Below are positions 52,795-61,926 of a stretch of 64,000 nucleotides of DNA, one piece after another. The stretch lies in assembly GCF_004114975.1 (NCBI RefSeq), contig NZ_CP030051.1, positions 1,736,001 through 1,800,000 of the forward strand, written 5' to 3'. The position numbers and the translations under genes were made by a program. Each line of letters begins with the position of its first letter. Position 1 is the stretch's first letter. The notes under the pieces were generated by a model. It saw nothing but the letters and a program-made list of their open reading frames with translations. It had not been told where the DNA came from and made no database searches. This stretch comes from Bradyrhizobium guangdongense (GTDB lineage Bacteria; Pseudomonadota; Alphaproteobacteria; Rhizobiales; Xanthobacteraceae).

Positions 52795-53271
52795 TTACGC
52801 GCTGACCCGGCCGCCGGCGGCGGCGAGGATGGCATTGATGATCGGCTCATAGCCGGTGCAGCGGCAGATGTTGCCGGAGATGGCCTCGATGACCTCGTCG
52901 CGGCTCGGCGAAGGATTGCGGTCGAGCAGGGCCTTTGCGGCCATCAGCATGCCCGGCGTGCAATAACCGCACTGGGCGGCAAAATTGTCGGCGAAGGCGC
53001 GCTGCAGCGGATGCAGGTTCGGACCCTGCCTCATACCGTCGAGCGTCTCGATGGAGCGGCCGGCGACGGTTTCAGCCAAGGTCAGACAGGAGAGGTGAAG
53101 CTCGCCGTCGATGAGCACGCTGCAGGTGCCGCAGCCGCCCTGGCCGCAGCCGAATTTCGGCGTCATGTCGCCGATCAGCTCGCGCAACGCGACCAGGAGA
53201 TTGGTGCCGCCGTCGACGAAGATCGCGACGTCGCGGCCGTTATGGCGAAATTGCAGGGGAATTTTCGACAT
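52795..53271 (-). CDS. Molybdenum hydroxylase 2Fe-2S subunit
   Basis: This 158-residue protein has a plant-ferredoxin site CGQGGCGTC (residues 42-50, with the fourth Cys in HLSCLTL). A C-terminal site in CGYCTPG and NICRCTGYE follows. It passes electrons from the molybdenum centre to FAD. It is six bases from the FAD subunit gene, giving the medium-small-large order common in this family. Confidence 0.94.
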   Translation of the reverse strand: MSKIPLQFRHNGRDVAIFVDGGTNLLVALRELIGDMTPKFGCGQGGCGTCSVLIDGELHLSCLTLAETVAGRSIETLDGMRQGPNLHPLQRAFADNFAAQCGYCTPGMLMAAKALLDRNPSPSRDEVIEAISGNICRCTGYEPIINAILAAAGGRVSA

Positions 53272-53277
53272 GGGGCT

Positions 53278-54096
53278 CTATTCCTGTCCCGACAGCAAAC
53301 GGCGCAGATGTACGCCGACGATTTCGCGACGATACCAGGCGCTGCCGAGTGCGTTGTCGGCTGGCGATGCTCCTTCAGTCGCGGCGGATGCTGCGGCTGC
53401 GATGGTTGCAGCATCCAGCGAGCGGCCCTCAAGAGCCCGCTCCGCAGCGCGGGCGCGGATCTGCGTCGGCGCCATCGAGCCCAGCGCGACCCGCGCGCCG
53501 GCAATGCGGCCGCCGGAGATTGGCAGATGCGCGGCCAGCGTGATGACCGAGCCACCCTTCGGCTTGATGCGCGCGATCTTTCGATAGCGGAACGCCTCGG
53601 TACTCGCCGGCCGGGTGCAGGAGACCGACAGCACCAGAGTCCCGGCCTGCCGGCCGCGCGCCTGCAAGAACTCCTCGATGGGAATGTCGCGCGAGCCGAA
53701 GCCGCCAGCGACGGCGACAGTCGCATCGAGCGCCAGCAGCGCGACGGTGAAATCGCCATAAGGATTTGGCGCGAAGAGATTGCCGCCGACGGTGCCCATG
53801 TTGCGGACCGCGGGGCCGCCGATCGAACGGGCAGGGGCGTGCAGGAAGCCCAGGTCGCGCTCGGCAAGGACGCGCGCGAAGGTCACGCCGGCGCCCAGCG
53901 TGACGCGCGGGCCCGAGGCATCGATGCGGCTCAGCGCCTGGTCCTGGGCGCGAACGACGGTCGAGATCGACACATCGCCCTCGTTCAGCGCCCGCATCAC
54001 CAGCGTGCCGCCGCCGAGATAGCGCGCGCTGCGGTCCGAGGACAGCGCGCCGGCCGCCTCGCTGGCGCTTGAGAAAGTCTTCACGGTCACGGCCAT
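53278..54096 (-). CDS. Molybdenum hydroxylase FAD-binding subunit
   Basis: This 272-residue protein shows ARYLGGGTLVMRAL near the N-terminus and IGGPAVRNMGTVGGNLF, the FAD pyrophosphate motif of CoxM/XdhB-type subunits, then a C-terminal CO_deh_flav domain. It hands electrons to the final acceptor. It starts directly after the SRPBCC stop with no spacer. Confidence 0.92.
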   Translation of the reverse strand: MAVTVKTFSSASEAAGALSSDRSARYLGGGTLVMRALNEGDVSISTVVRAQDQALSRIDASGPRVTLGAGVTFARVLAERDLGFLHAPARSIGGPAVRNMGTVGGNLFAPNPYGDFTVALLALDATVAVAGGFGSRDIPIEEFLQARGRQAGTLVLSVSCTRPASTEAFRYRKIARIKPKGGSVITLAAHLPISGGRIAGARVALGSMAPTQIRARAAERALEGRSLDAATIAAAASAATEGASPADNALGSAWYRREIVGVHLRRLLSGQE

Positions 54097-54540
54097 CTAG
54101 GCGGCCTCCTTCAGATGCCGGCGGATTGCGTCGAACCCGGCCTGGTAAATGTCTTCGGCAACCATGTGGGTGATGCGGTCGCGATCCTCGGGCCGGGTGG
54201 TGAAGCGCGACTCCCAGTGCCAAAAGGTGCGATCGCCGTCGGTGACCGGCAGCAGGCGGACATGGGCGACGTAGTTGAACATGGGGATCGGAGTATCGAG
54301 CAGGCAGTAGCTGAAGCTTTGTTCGAGGTCCGACAAGGCGAGCAATTGCTCGCGCAGCTCGGCGCCGTCCCTCAGCTTGAACCGCCTGACGCAACCGATC
54401 TTGTCGGAAGGATGCGCGCGCTCGATCGAAGAGGTCGCAACCGCCGGATGCCAGTGATCATGCCCGTTGAAATCGCGCAGCAGCGCCCACGCCGCATCCG
54501 TCGGCGCGTTGAGGATGGTGCTCTTGACGATGTGCGGCAC
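54097..54540 (-). CDS. SRPBCC-fold protein, copy 1
   Basis: This 147-residue START/SRPBCC protein begins IVKSTILNAPTDAAWALLRD, with FNGHDHWHPAV, SSIERAHPSDKIGCVRRF and TFWHWESRF following. It is a paralogue of the gene at 54723: both share FNG-x2-x-WHPA, DKIGCVR and LPVTDGD/LTPVTDGD. Such proteins bind hydrophobic ligands; the CoxG-type and MxaD-type proteins near hydroxylases and dehydrogenases share this fold. Its role as ligand-binding or targeting factor for the hydroxylase is inferred from position. Confidence 0.85.
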   Translation of the reverse strand: MPHIVKSTILNAPTDAAWALLRDFNGHDHWHPAVATSSIERAHPSDKIGCVRRFKLRDGAELREQLLALSDLEQSFSYCLLDTPIPMFNYVAHVRLLPVTDGDRTFWHWESRFTTRPEDRDRITHMVAEDIYQAGFDAIRRHLKEAA

Positions 54541-54565
54541 GGCTAGACCCCGGCGATCTTCTTCA

Positions 54566-54690
54566 CCTCGCCCCGCTTGCGGGGAGAGGTCGCGCCGAAG
54601 GCGCGGGTGAGGGGGAGCCTCCGCGAGTCTAACTGCTTTCGTCCCCGGGGAGACTCCCCCTCACCCCGCAGGGGGGGCGAGGGGGCGCAA
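54566..54690. repeat. Palindromic dispersed repeat element
   Basis: The block has GTGAGGGGGAG (54607-54617) and its inverse CTCCCCCTCAC (54654-54664), and an inner hairpin CCCCGC-TT-GCGGGG (54571-54584). It resembles the short GC-rich palindromic elements (GGTGAGGGGGA / GCGGGGAGAGG motifs) common between rhizobial genes. It occupies most of the 182-base gap between the two SRPBCC genes, the only large gap in this 18-gene run. Confidence 0.65.
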
Positions 54691-54722
54691 TGTGCCATGG
54701 TGTGAGTGTTTGCGATCATCGA

Positions 54723-55160
54723 TCAGCCTCCAAACACGCGCTTGAGGGCATCGAACCCGCCCTGGAACACGCCGCCGCCGATGTTGCCGACGAGCTCGGC
54801 CTCGCGCTCCGGCGCGCAGTCGAACTCGGCTGTCCATTCCACGAAGGTCTGATCGCCGTCGGTGACCGGCGTGAGGCGCAAGGTCGCGACGTAGTTCTCG
54901 ACGCCCATCGGCGATTCCAGGATCGAATAGGTGCAGAACATGTCGTAATCGGAGAGGCCCAGCAGCTTCTCGCGGATGCGGTCGCCGTTGCGCAGGCGAA
55001 AGTCGCGCACACAGCCGATCTTGTCCGCGGGCTCGCCGCCCTCGATCCGGCTTTCGGCAATCGCGGGATGCCAGTTCGGCAATCCGTTGAAGTCGCGCAC
55101 GCGCGCCCAGACGCGATCGTTGCGCGCTTTGACGACGGTGGAGACGTAGACGCGGGCCAT
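54723..55160 (-). CDS. SRPBCC-fold protein, copy 2
   Basis: This 145-residue paralogue of the protein at 54097..54540 contains VYVSTVVKARNDRVWARVRD, FNGLPNWHPAI, ADKIGCVRDF, TPVTDGDQTFVEWTAEF. ATG 55160 lies 10 bases after the flotillin stop. Both copies would bind small hydrophobic molecules. Two similar but clearly diverged copies in one operon suggest distinct ligands or a heterodimer. Confidence 0.85.
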   Translation of the reverse strand: MARVYVSTVVKARNDRVWARVRDFNGLPNWHPAIAESRIEGGEPADKIGCVRDFRLRNGDRIREKLLGLSDYDMFCTYSILESPMGVENYVATLRLTPVTDGDQTFVEWTAEFDCAPEREAELVGNIGGGVFQGGFDALKRVFGG

Positions 55161-55170
55161 GGGTCGGACC

Positions 55171-58071
55171 TCAGCTCTTCTTGCGCGGACCGCGCTCGGC
55201 CGGCGGTTCACCGCCACCTTCAGCCGCAGGCGGCGCTGCCGCCGACTTGTCGCCACCGCCCTTGCGTGCGGAATCCTTGATGCCTTGCATGTCGCGAGCC
55301 TCGCGGATCAGGCCCGGCATTTTGGCAAGGCTGCCGCCCTCGACGCCGATATCGGACAGTATGGAGTCGATCAGCGGCGCCTGGACGCGGTAGCGCAGCG
55401 CGGAGTCGATCACCTCGTCGGTGGCGCTGCGGCCGCCATTGCCGCCATTGCCATTGCCGTTGAGACCATCGACCTGCAGGATGCGGATGCCCTCGATCTT
55501 TTCCATCGGCTTGACGCTCTCGCGCACGATGCCCTCGATCTTGTCGAGCAGCTTGCGGCGGAACAGCGAGTAGCGCGCCTGATCCGTCAGCACGTTCTCA
55601 GCCTCGTTGAGCATCCGCTGCGCCTCAGCCTCGACTGCGGCGCGGACACGCTCGGCGTCCGCGGCGATCCTCGTCTCCTCAGCCTGCTTCTCAGCGAGCA
55701 GCACCTCGACCGTCTTGCGGCGTTTGGCAATCTCGCTCTCGCGGGCGGTGACGACGCGCTCGGCCGCTTCCGTCGCGCGCATGCGGGCCTCTTCGGCCGC
55801 GGCCCGGGCAGCGGATTCTTCGAGCGACTTCTGGTGAATGGCGATCGCCTTTTCCATCAGGACCGTCTCGACCTCCTTCTCGCGATTGACCTCCAACTTA
55901 CGCAGCTCGCGCTCGCGACCGATCCGGGCCTCGTCGAGGCCACGGTCGGAGGCGATGCGGGCGCGTTCGACCTCTTCGCGCGAGGCGATCTCGGCTTCTT
56001 GCAGCGACTGGACGCGCGCGACCTCGAGCTGCTCGATGGCGCGCCGCCGCTCGAGCCGCGCGGCTTCCAGCGCCTGCTCGCGCGAGACATCGGTGGTCTC
56101 GACCTCCTTGCGGGCGACGATCTCCGCCTGCCGAACCTGGCGGTCCGCATCGATCCGCTCGGATTTTTTCACCGAGAGGGCGATGACGCGGTCCTCGTCC
56201 GCGATCTCGATCGCCTTTTTCTGCTCGATATTGAGCACCTCGCGCTTCTTGGACGAGTTGATCCGTTCGGCCTCCAGCGCGAGATCGACCGTGATGCGCT
56301 GGCGCTCGATTGCGTCGCGCCGCTTCAGCTCGGCCGCTTCGAGGACGCCGGTCCGTTCGATTTCGAGCGCGCGGGTCTCGCGTTCGGCCTGGATCCGCTC
56401 GGCCGCAACTGCCTTCTCCTGAGCGATACGGGCCGCCTCGATCGCCTCGCGCGAGGCGATGTCGGCTTCTTCGACGGCGCGGTTGCGAGCGATCTCGAGC
56501 GAGCGCACGCGCTCTTCCTGGGCGATTCGGCTGGCCTCCGTGGTCTCGCGCGCGGCAATGCCGGCGACGTCGAGCGCCTGGTTGCGCTCGATTTCCAGTT
56601 GCCGCGTGCTCTGCTCGGCGGCGATGCGCTCGGCGGCGAGCGTCCGCTCCCTGGCGATGCGGGCGGCTTCGACGGCGCGCTGCGCCTCGATCTCGGCCTC
56701 CTGGATGGTGCGGACCTGCTGAATCTCCAGCGCGCGGGTGCGCTCGTCCGAGGAGATACGCTCGACATTCACGATCAAGGTCTGGGCGATACGCGCTTTT
56801 TCGGTCGCCTCGCGCGCGGCGATCTCGGCCTCGTCCACGGCACGGGAGCGCTCGATCTCGCGGCGCCGCGTCTCCTCTTCGTTGGCGATGCGGGCATCGG
56901 TCACGACCCGGTCCTGCTGGATGCGAGCCTTCTCGATGGCTTCGCGCGCGGCGATCTCGGCCTCCTCGACGGTTCGCATCCGCTCGATCTCGCGTTGACG
57001 GACCTCGCGCTCGGAGGCGATGCGGGTGGTATCGATCGAGCGCTGGTTGGCGATCCTTGTCTTCTCGATCTCCTCGCGCGCCAGCAGCTCCTTCTCCTCG
57101 ATGGTGCGGGTCCGCTCGATCTCCTTCTGACGGGTCTCGCGCTCCGAGGCGATGCGGGCCTCGGCAATCGCCTGGTCGTTGGCGATGCGCGCGCGCTCGA
57201 TGGCTTCGCGCGCCGAAATCTGTGCCTGCTCGGCTTCGGTCTCGCGCAGGGCCCTTTCGCGGGCAACTTCCGTGCGCTGCAGCGCGCGTCGCATCTCGAT
57301 GTCGCGTTCCTGCTCCAGTCGCGCCGTCTCGCTTTCCCGCTCGATCTCGAGTGCCTGCCGTTCGGCTTCCAGATTGCGGGTTCGAATCTTGATCATCGAG
57401 TCCTGCTCGATGTCGTTGCGCAGCTTGCGCCTTTGCTCGATCTCCTCCATCAACCGGGTCAGGCCTTCGGCGTCGAAGCGGTTCGAGGGGTTGAAGAATT
57501 CAAGGTCGGTCTGGTCGAGATCGGTGATGGCGACGGATTCGAGTTCGAGACCGTTCTGGGCGAGGGCTTCCGCCGCATTGGTCTTGACCCGGGCGACATA
57601 ATCGCCGCGCCGCTCATGCATCTCCTCCATGGTCATCTCGGAAGCGACGGAGCGGATCGCGGAGATGAATTTGCCGGCGAGCAGCGCGTGGAGTTGCTCC
57701 GGCTCCATGGTGCGGCGCCCGAGCGTTGCGGCCGCAATCGAGACGGCCTCGCGGGTCGGCTGCACGCGGACATAGAAGTCCGCCTCGATGTCGACGCGCA
57801 TGCGGTCGCGCGTGATGACGGCATCCTGCCTCGAGCGTACGATGCCCATCGGCAGCACGTTCATGTTCACAGGCGTGTAGGCGTGGATGAAGGGCATCAC
57901 GAAGGCGCCGCCGTTGATCACCACGCGTTCACCGAGGAAACCGGTCCGGACGAACGACACCTCCTTTGAGGAGCGTTGATAGAGCCAATTGACGATGTAG
58001 ACGCCGACCACGATGACGATAACAGCGACGATCAGCCAGAGGATGAGCTCGCCGACCAGGATCCCTGACAT
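55171..58071 (-). CDS. Giant flotillin-like (YqiK/SPFH) protein with hendecad coiled coil
   Basis: The 966 residues compare with about 500-550 in ordinary YqiK/flotillin. A membrane helix (5-30) is followed by an SPFH domain (40-200: TGFLGERVVINGG, RDRMRVDIEADFYVRV, MHERRGDYVARVKTNAAEAL). From residue 285 to about 738 the sequence runs in 11-residue periods starting with Ile or Leu. Seven higher units lie at 285, 329, 373, 417, 461, 505 (33 residues) and 538 (up to 581), six of them 44 residues. The C-terminus has a Gly/Asn stretch (about 835-848) and a flotillin-C segment. Flotillins form oligomeric membrane cages; here it sits between the transporter and the hydroxylase genes. Confidence 0.9.
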   Translation of the reverse strand: MSGILVGELILWLIVAVIVIVVGVYIVNWLYQRSSKEVSFVRTGFLGERVVINGGAFVMPFIHAYTPVNMNVLPMGIVRSRQDAVITRDRMRVDIEADFYVRVQPTREAVSIAAATLGRRTMEPEQLHALLAGKFISAIRSVASEMTMEEMHERRGDYVARVKTNAAEALAQNGLELESVAITDLDQTDLEFFNPSNRFDAEGLTRLMEEIEQRRKLRNDIEQDSMIKIRTRNLEAERQALEIERESETARLEQERDIEMRRALQRTEVARERALRETEAEQAQISAREAIERARIANDQAIAEARIASERETRQKEIERTRTIEEKELLAREEIEKTRIANQRSIDTTRIASEREVRQREIERMRTVEEAEIAAREAIEKARIQQDRVVTDARIANEEETRRREIERSRAVDEAEIAAREATEKARIAQTLIVNVERISSDERTRALEIQQVRTIQEAEIEAQRAVEAARIARERTLAAERIAAEQSTRQLEIERNQALDVAGIAARETTEASRIAQEERVRSLEIARNRAVEEADIASREAIEAARIAQEKAVAAERIQAERETRALEIERTGVLEAAELKRRDAIERQRITVDLALEAERINSSKKREVLNIEQKKAIEIADEDRVIALSVKKSERIDADRQVRQAEIVARKEVETTDVSREQALEAARLERRRAIEQLEVARVQSLQEAEIASREEVERARIASDRGLDEARIGRERELRKLEVNREKEVETVLMEKAIAIHQKSLEESAARAAAEEARMRATEAAERVVTARESEIAKRRKTVEVLLAEKQAEETRIAADAERVRAAVEAEAQRMLNEAENVLTDQARYSLFRRKLLDKIEGIVRESVKPMEKIEGIRILQVDGLNGNGNGGNGGRSATDEVIDSALRYRVQAPLIDSILSDIGVEGGSLAKMPGLIREARDMQGIKDSARKGGGDKSAAAPPAAEGGGEPPAERGPRKKS
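56329..57219 (-). repeat. Internal tandem repeats of the flotillin gene (132-bp units)
   Basis: This encodes residues 285-581: six units of 44 residues and one of 33, each built from 11-residue blocks such as IAAREAIEKAR, IASEREVRQRE and IERMRTVEEAE. Unit starts fall exactly 44 residues apart (33 for one). The DNA units differ widely, so the repeat is old at the protein level and not a recent DNA duplication. Confidence 0.85.
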
Positions 58072-58097
58072 GTTTCCCTCCCTCGATCTTTCAGGCG

Positions 58098-58931
58098 TTA
58101 TGGCGCGCCGATCGCCTTGAATTTGCGGACCTGCTCCGTCAGAGCCCGTTCCACCGGCAGTCGCTCCATCGAGGAAGCGCCGTAGAAGCCGTGGCAGTAG
58201 CGGGTGTTCTTCATGATGAAGTCGGCATCCTGGGGATCCGCGATCGGGCCGCCATGGGCAAGCACCAGGATGTCCGGATTGACGCTGAGCGCGGCCGAGG
58301 CCCAGGTGTCGATGCGCGCCGGACAGTCCTTCAGCTTAGGCGCGGTCTGCGCGCCGATGGTGCCGCCGGTGGTGAGTCCGAGATGACAGACGATGATGTC
58401 GGCGCCGGCGATCGCCATCGCGGCGGCTTCCTTCTCGCTGAAGACGTAGGGCGTCGTCAGCAGGTCCTTCTCGCGCGCCTTGGCGATCATGTCGATCTCC
58501 AGCGCATAGGACATGCCGGTTTCTTCAAGGTTCGCGCGGAACACGCCGTCGATCAGCCCAACGGTCGGAAAGTTCTGCACGCCGGCAAAGCCGAGCGTCT
58601 TGAGCTGGTCGAGGAATACGTCCATGTCGCGGAACGGATCGGTGCCGTTGACGCCGGCGAGCACCGGCGTCTTGCTGACGACGGGGAGCACCTCGCCGGC
58701 CATCTCCAGCACGATGGCGTTGGCGTCGCCGTAGGGCATCAATCCCGCGAGCGAGCCGCGCCCGGCCATGCGGTAACGACCGGAATTGTAGATGACGATG
58801 AGATCGACGCCGCCGGCTTCCTCGCACTTGGCCGACAAGCCGGTGCCGGCGCCGCCGCCGACAATCGGCTCGCCGCGTCTTGCCATCTCGCGAAACCGTT
58901 TCAACAGGGCTGCGCGTTCAAAACGGGCCAT
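58098..58931 (-). CDS. PEP-hydrolase-family TIM-barrel protein
   Basis: This 277-residue TIM barrel has [62 protein letters not shown] and [15 protein letters not shown], ending [12 protein letters not shown]. This matches the family named phosphoenolpyruvate hydrolase-like (PF09370), which usually occurs next to or fused with Tm-1-like proteins. Its biochemical function is not known to me. It starts three bases after the LivF-Tm-1 stop, so the two are surely co-translated and probably form one functional unit. Confidence 0.88.
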   Translation of the reverse strand: MARFERAALLKRFREMARRGEPIVGGGAGTGLSAKCEEAGGVDLIVIYNSGRYRMAGRGSLAGLMPYGDANAIVLEMAGEVLPVVSKTPVLAGVNGTDPFRDMDVFLDQLKTLGFAGVQNFPTVGLIDGVFRANLEETGMSYALEIDMIAKAREKDLLTTPYVFSEKEAAAMAIAGADIIVCHLGLTTGGTIGAQTAPKLKDCPARIDTWASAALSVNPDILVLAHGGPIADPQDADFIMKNTRYCHGFYGASSMERLPVERALTEQVRKFKAIGAP

Positions 58932-58934
58932 CGG

Positions 58935-61151
58935 TCACCTCGACACTCTCCGGCGCGCCCCGGCGCGGCCGAACAGCGTTCGGAATGCGCTCACGATGGT
59001 CGAGGCGAACTCGGGATCGTTGATGTTTTGCTTGAGGCGGATCAGTTGCCGATTGCCCGTCTGCCGCACCGTGCGCTCCAGCGCTCGGAACAGGGCGGCG
59101 TCGGCCTCCGGATTCCAGAATGGCCGACCGCGGGCATCAAGTGCGGAGACCCCGCCCTCGGGCAGGAAGAAGCGCACCGGTCCGTCCATCTGGTTCAGCC
59201 GTTCGCCGATCCAGCGGCCGATGCGCTCGTTCTCCTCCGCCGTCGTCCGCATCAACGTCACCTGCGGATTGTGCACGTGGAACTTGCGGCCGCGGTAGCG
59301 CTCGGGGATGGTGTCGGGTGCGCCGAAATTGACCATGTCGAGCGCGCCGACCGAGCCGACATAGGGCACACGGGTGCGGATAACAGCGCCGAAGCGATCC
59401 TCCGTGGCGGGAAACACGCCGCCCATCAGGAGGTCACAGATCTCGGTCGTGGTGAGATCGATCACGCCGGCGAGCTGGCCGGACTCGACCAGCTTCTCCA
59501 TCGAGCGGCCGCCGACACCGGTGGCATGGAAGACGAGACATTCGAAGTCGCCGCGCAAATCGGCGGCAATCTTCGAGACCGCCGGCGTGGTGACGCCGAA
59601 CATGGTGATGCCGACCGAGGGCAAGGCGGCGCTAGTACTTCGCTCGCTGGTCTCGCGTTGATCGAGTCGCGCCTTGACCATGCCGGCGATCGCATGGGCG
59701 CCGTTCGACAGCACCGCGCGCGAAATCGAGTTGAGACCCTGCACGTCGGTGACCGAATACATCATGGTGATGTCGGCGGGGCCGACATAGGGGCCCACGT
59801 CGCCCGAAGCGACAGAGGAGATGATCAGTTTTGGCACCCCGACCGGAAGGGCACGCATGGCCGGCGCGACCAGCGATGCCGCGCCCGAGCCGCCCGCCGA
59901 GATCACACCGGCGATATTGCCCTGGCGCTTGATCCAGTTCGCGAACGCATCCGCCATCGCCGTCACCGCAACACCGCGGTCCGGGCCGAACACGGCAGAG
60001 CCACCGCGGCCGTGATTCAGCGCGATCTCCTGGGCCGAGACATCGCACGTGCCGTGCTTGCCGCTGGTGGAGACGTCGACCAGGCGGGTGCGGAGGCCGG
60101 TCTCCGCAATGATATCGCGGATGAAGCGCAGTTCCGTGCCCTTGGTGTCGAGCGTGCCGACGACCAGCACGACGGGCGGCCCCGAAGCCTCCGTCGTCAC
60201 CGGCTCGCGCCTGCGCCGCGCCGTCTCGTCGAGGCGCGCGACCTGGGTCGAGAGCGTACGTGCCGCGGCCTCGATACGTCCGATCGGGACCGGCTGCGAC
60301 CAGCGTGTCGGCGTGACAGGATTGGAAATGTAGATGCGGATCGGGCCGCTGCTACGCGCAGGCTGCGGGGCCGGCTTCGAGTCGCTGTCAGCGGCGGGCG
60401 CATCAATGTCCGGTTCGAGTTCGGCGTGAAGCCCGACACCGAGCAGGCGCTGCTGCAACTCGCGGTCGGCGGCGAGCCGCACAGAGTCGATGATGCGATT
60501 GATGCGGCCGTTGACCATGATCGCGACATTGCGCGAGATGGCAGTGGCGACACCGATGTTCTGCTCGATCACGAGTACGGACATATCGCCGTCCTCGCCG
60601 AGCTGGATCAACATTTCCTCGACCTGGGCGACGATGACGGGCGCAAGCCCCTCGGTCGGCTCGTCCATGATCAGCAGATGCGGATTGGTCAGCAGCGCGC
60701 GCGAGATCGCGAGCATCTGCTGCTCGCCGCCGGAGAGCTGGCCACCGCCATGGTCCCGTCGTTCGGCGAGCCGCGGGAAGGTGTCGTAGATGCGCTCGAC
60801 CGTCCAGGCGCCGGCGCGCATGCCGCCGGCGAGCCGCAGATGCTCGTCGACGCTGAGCGAGCGCCAGAGCCGGCGGCCCTGCGGGACGTAGCCGACGCCG
60901 AGCCGCGCGATCTGGGCCGGTGGCCTCCGTGTGATGTCCTCGCCGCGGACGCGGATCGATCCGCCGCTGACCGGCACAAGGCCCATGATCGCCTTGCACA
61001 GCGTGGTTTTGCCCATGCCGTTGCGGCCGACCACGGAGAACACGCCCGTGTCGAGAGAGAGGTCGACGCCCTGCAAGGCATGCGAATGGCCGTAATAGAC
61101 ATCGAGACCGCGGACCTCGAGTGCTGCGGGGGAGCGGCGGACGTCACTCAT
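58935..61151 (-). CDS. LivF-type ABC ATPase fused to Tm-1-like (UPF0261) domain
   Basis: This is a 738-residue fusion. Residues 10-242 form a LivF ATPase with Walker A VGRNGMGKT (41-49), signature LSGGEQQ (139-145) and LIMDEPTEGLAP. A Pro/Ser/Asp linker (243-325) follows. Residues 326-738 are Tm-1-like/UPF0261, with VVLVVGTLDTKGTELR, VSAGGSGAASL-like and FVHNPQVTLMRTT-type segments, LPEGGVSALDARG. Tm-1 itself is a tomato virus-resistance protein; bacterial functions are unclear. Coupling a transporter ATPase to it suggests that the domain acts on, or senses, the imported compound. Confidence 0.87.
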   Translation of the reverse strand: MSDVRRSPAALEVRGLDVYYGHSHALQGVDLSLDTGVFSVVGRNGMGKTTLCKAIMGLVPVSGGSIRVRGEDITRRPPAQIARLGVGYVPQGRRLWRSLSVDEHLRLAGGMRAGAWTVERIYDTFPRLAERRDHGGGQLSGGEQQMLAISRALLTNPHLLIMDEPTEGLAPVIVAQVEEMLIQLGEDGDMSVLVIEQNIGVATAISRNVAIMVNGRINRIIDSVRLAADRELQQRLLGVGLHAELEPDIDAPAADSDSKPAPQPARSSGPIRIYISNPVTPTRWSQPVPIGRIEAAARTLSTQVARLDETARRRREPVTTEASGPPVVLVVGTLDTKGTELRFIRDIIAETGLRTRLVDVSTSGKHGTCDVSAQEIALNHGRGGSAVFGPDRGVAVTAMADAFANWIKRQGNIAGVISAGGSGAASLVAPAMRALPVGVPKLIISSVASGDVGPYVGPADITMMYSVTDVQGLNSISRAVLSNGAHAIAGMVKARLDQRETSERSTSAALPSVGITMFGVTTPAVSKIAADLRGDFECLVFHATGVGGRSMEKLVESGQLAGVIDLTTTEICDLLMGGVFPATEDRFGAVIRTRVPYVGSVGALDMVNFGAPDTIPERYRGRKFHVHNPQVTLMRTTAEENERIGRWIGERLNQMDGPVRFFLPEGGVSALDARGRPFWNPEADAALFRALERTVRQTGNRQLIRLKQNINDPEFASTIVSAFRTLFGRAGARRRVSR

Positions 61152-61926
61152 GGCCGCCTCCGAGGTAGAGTTCCTGCACCTCGGGGTCGGACTGGATCTC
61201 TTCCGGCACGCCCTCCTTGAAGATGCGGCCGTTATGCATCATCGTCACGCTCTCGACGACGCGCAGCGCCACGTCCATGTCGTGCTCGATGATGATATAG
61301 CCGATATGGTCCGGCAGCGAGGTGAGGATCTCCACCAGCTCGCCGCGTTCGGTCGGCGAGAGACCGGCGGCCGGCTCGTCGAACAGCACGAAGCGCGGCG
61401 CACCTGCGAGCGCCAAGGCGATCTCGAGCTGACGCTGCTGTCCATGCGCAAGCTCGGCGACGCGCTGGTCCTTCACCGCGCTCAAATGCACCGCCTGCAC
61501 CAGATTGTCAGCGGCGTGCATCAACGCATCGTTCTGCCCAGGCCGCAGGAACGAGAACCGGCCGCGCGAGACCCCGCGGCAGGCGAGGTAAACATTTTCC
61601 TGCACGGTGAGGCCCGGGAACAGCGCGGAGATCTGATAGGTGCGCCTGAGCCCGCGGCGGATGCGCTCATAGGGCGGGAAGTGCGTGACATCCTCGCCGA
61701 AAAAGCGGATCGTGCCTGATGTCGGTGGGAAGTCGCCGGTGATGCAGTTGAACAGCGTGGTCTTGCCGGCGCCGTTGGAGCCGAGCACGGCGCGCCGTTC
61801 GCCGGGGCGCACCGTGATGGTGATGTCGGTGAGCGCCGCCAGTGCGCCGAACAGCCGGGTGACGCCGCGCAGCTCGAGCGCCGCACCGGCACCGACTGCG
61901 GAAAGGCGCTGGGCGACACTATCCAT
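61144..61926 (-). CDS. livG: Branched-chain-type ABC transporter ATPase (LivG-like)
   Basis: The 260 residues include LGSNGAGKTT (Walker A), LAHGQQRQLEIALAL (the usual LivG signature variant), FVLFDEPAAGLSP and IIIEHDMDVAL. It is one of the two ATPases of the transporter and overlaps both LivM (eight bases) and the LivF fusion (eight bases). Substrates of such systems range from branched-chain amino acids to aromatic acids, ureides and choline-like compounds. Confidence 0.92.
   Translation of the reverse strand: MDSVAQRLSAVGAGAALELRGVTRLFGALAALTDITITVRPGERRAVLGSNGAGKTTLFNCITGDFPPTSGTIRFFGEDVTHFPPYERIRRGLRRTYQISALFPGLTVQENVYLACRGVSRGRFSFLRPGQNDALMHAADNLVQAVHLSAVKDQRVAELAHGQQRQLEIALALAGAPRFVLFDEPAAGLSPTERGELVEILTSLPDHIGYIIIEHDMDVALRVVESVTMMHNGRIFKEGVPEEIQSDPEVQELYLGGGHE

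Noticed and set aside
56329..57219. Regular repeats that might suggest a CRISPR array
   Set aside because: The period is protein-level (33 or 44 codons), the units are not identical DNA, and there are no unique spacers.
55159..57969. A 936-codon plus-strand open frame opposite the flotillin gene
   Set aside because: It mirrors the repeats of the coding strand and is a frame shadow of high-GC third positions; it has no ribosome-binding site or family match.
58191..61220. A 1009-codon plus-strand open frame opposite the TIM-barrel and LivF-Tm-1 genes
   Set aside because: It crosses two clear genes on the other strand, and its composition (Arg/Asp/His-rich) is that of an antisense shadow.
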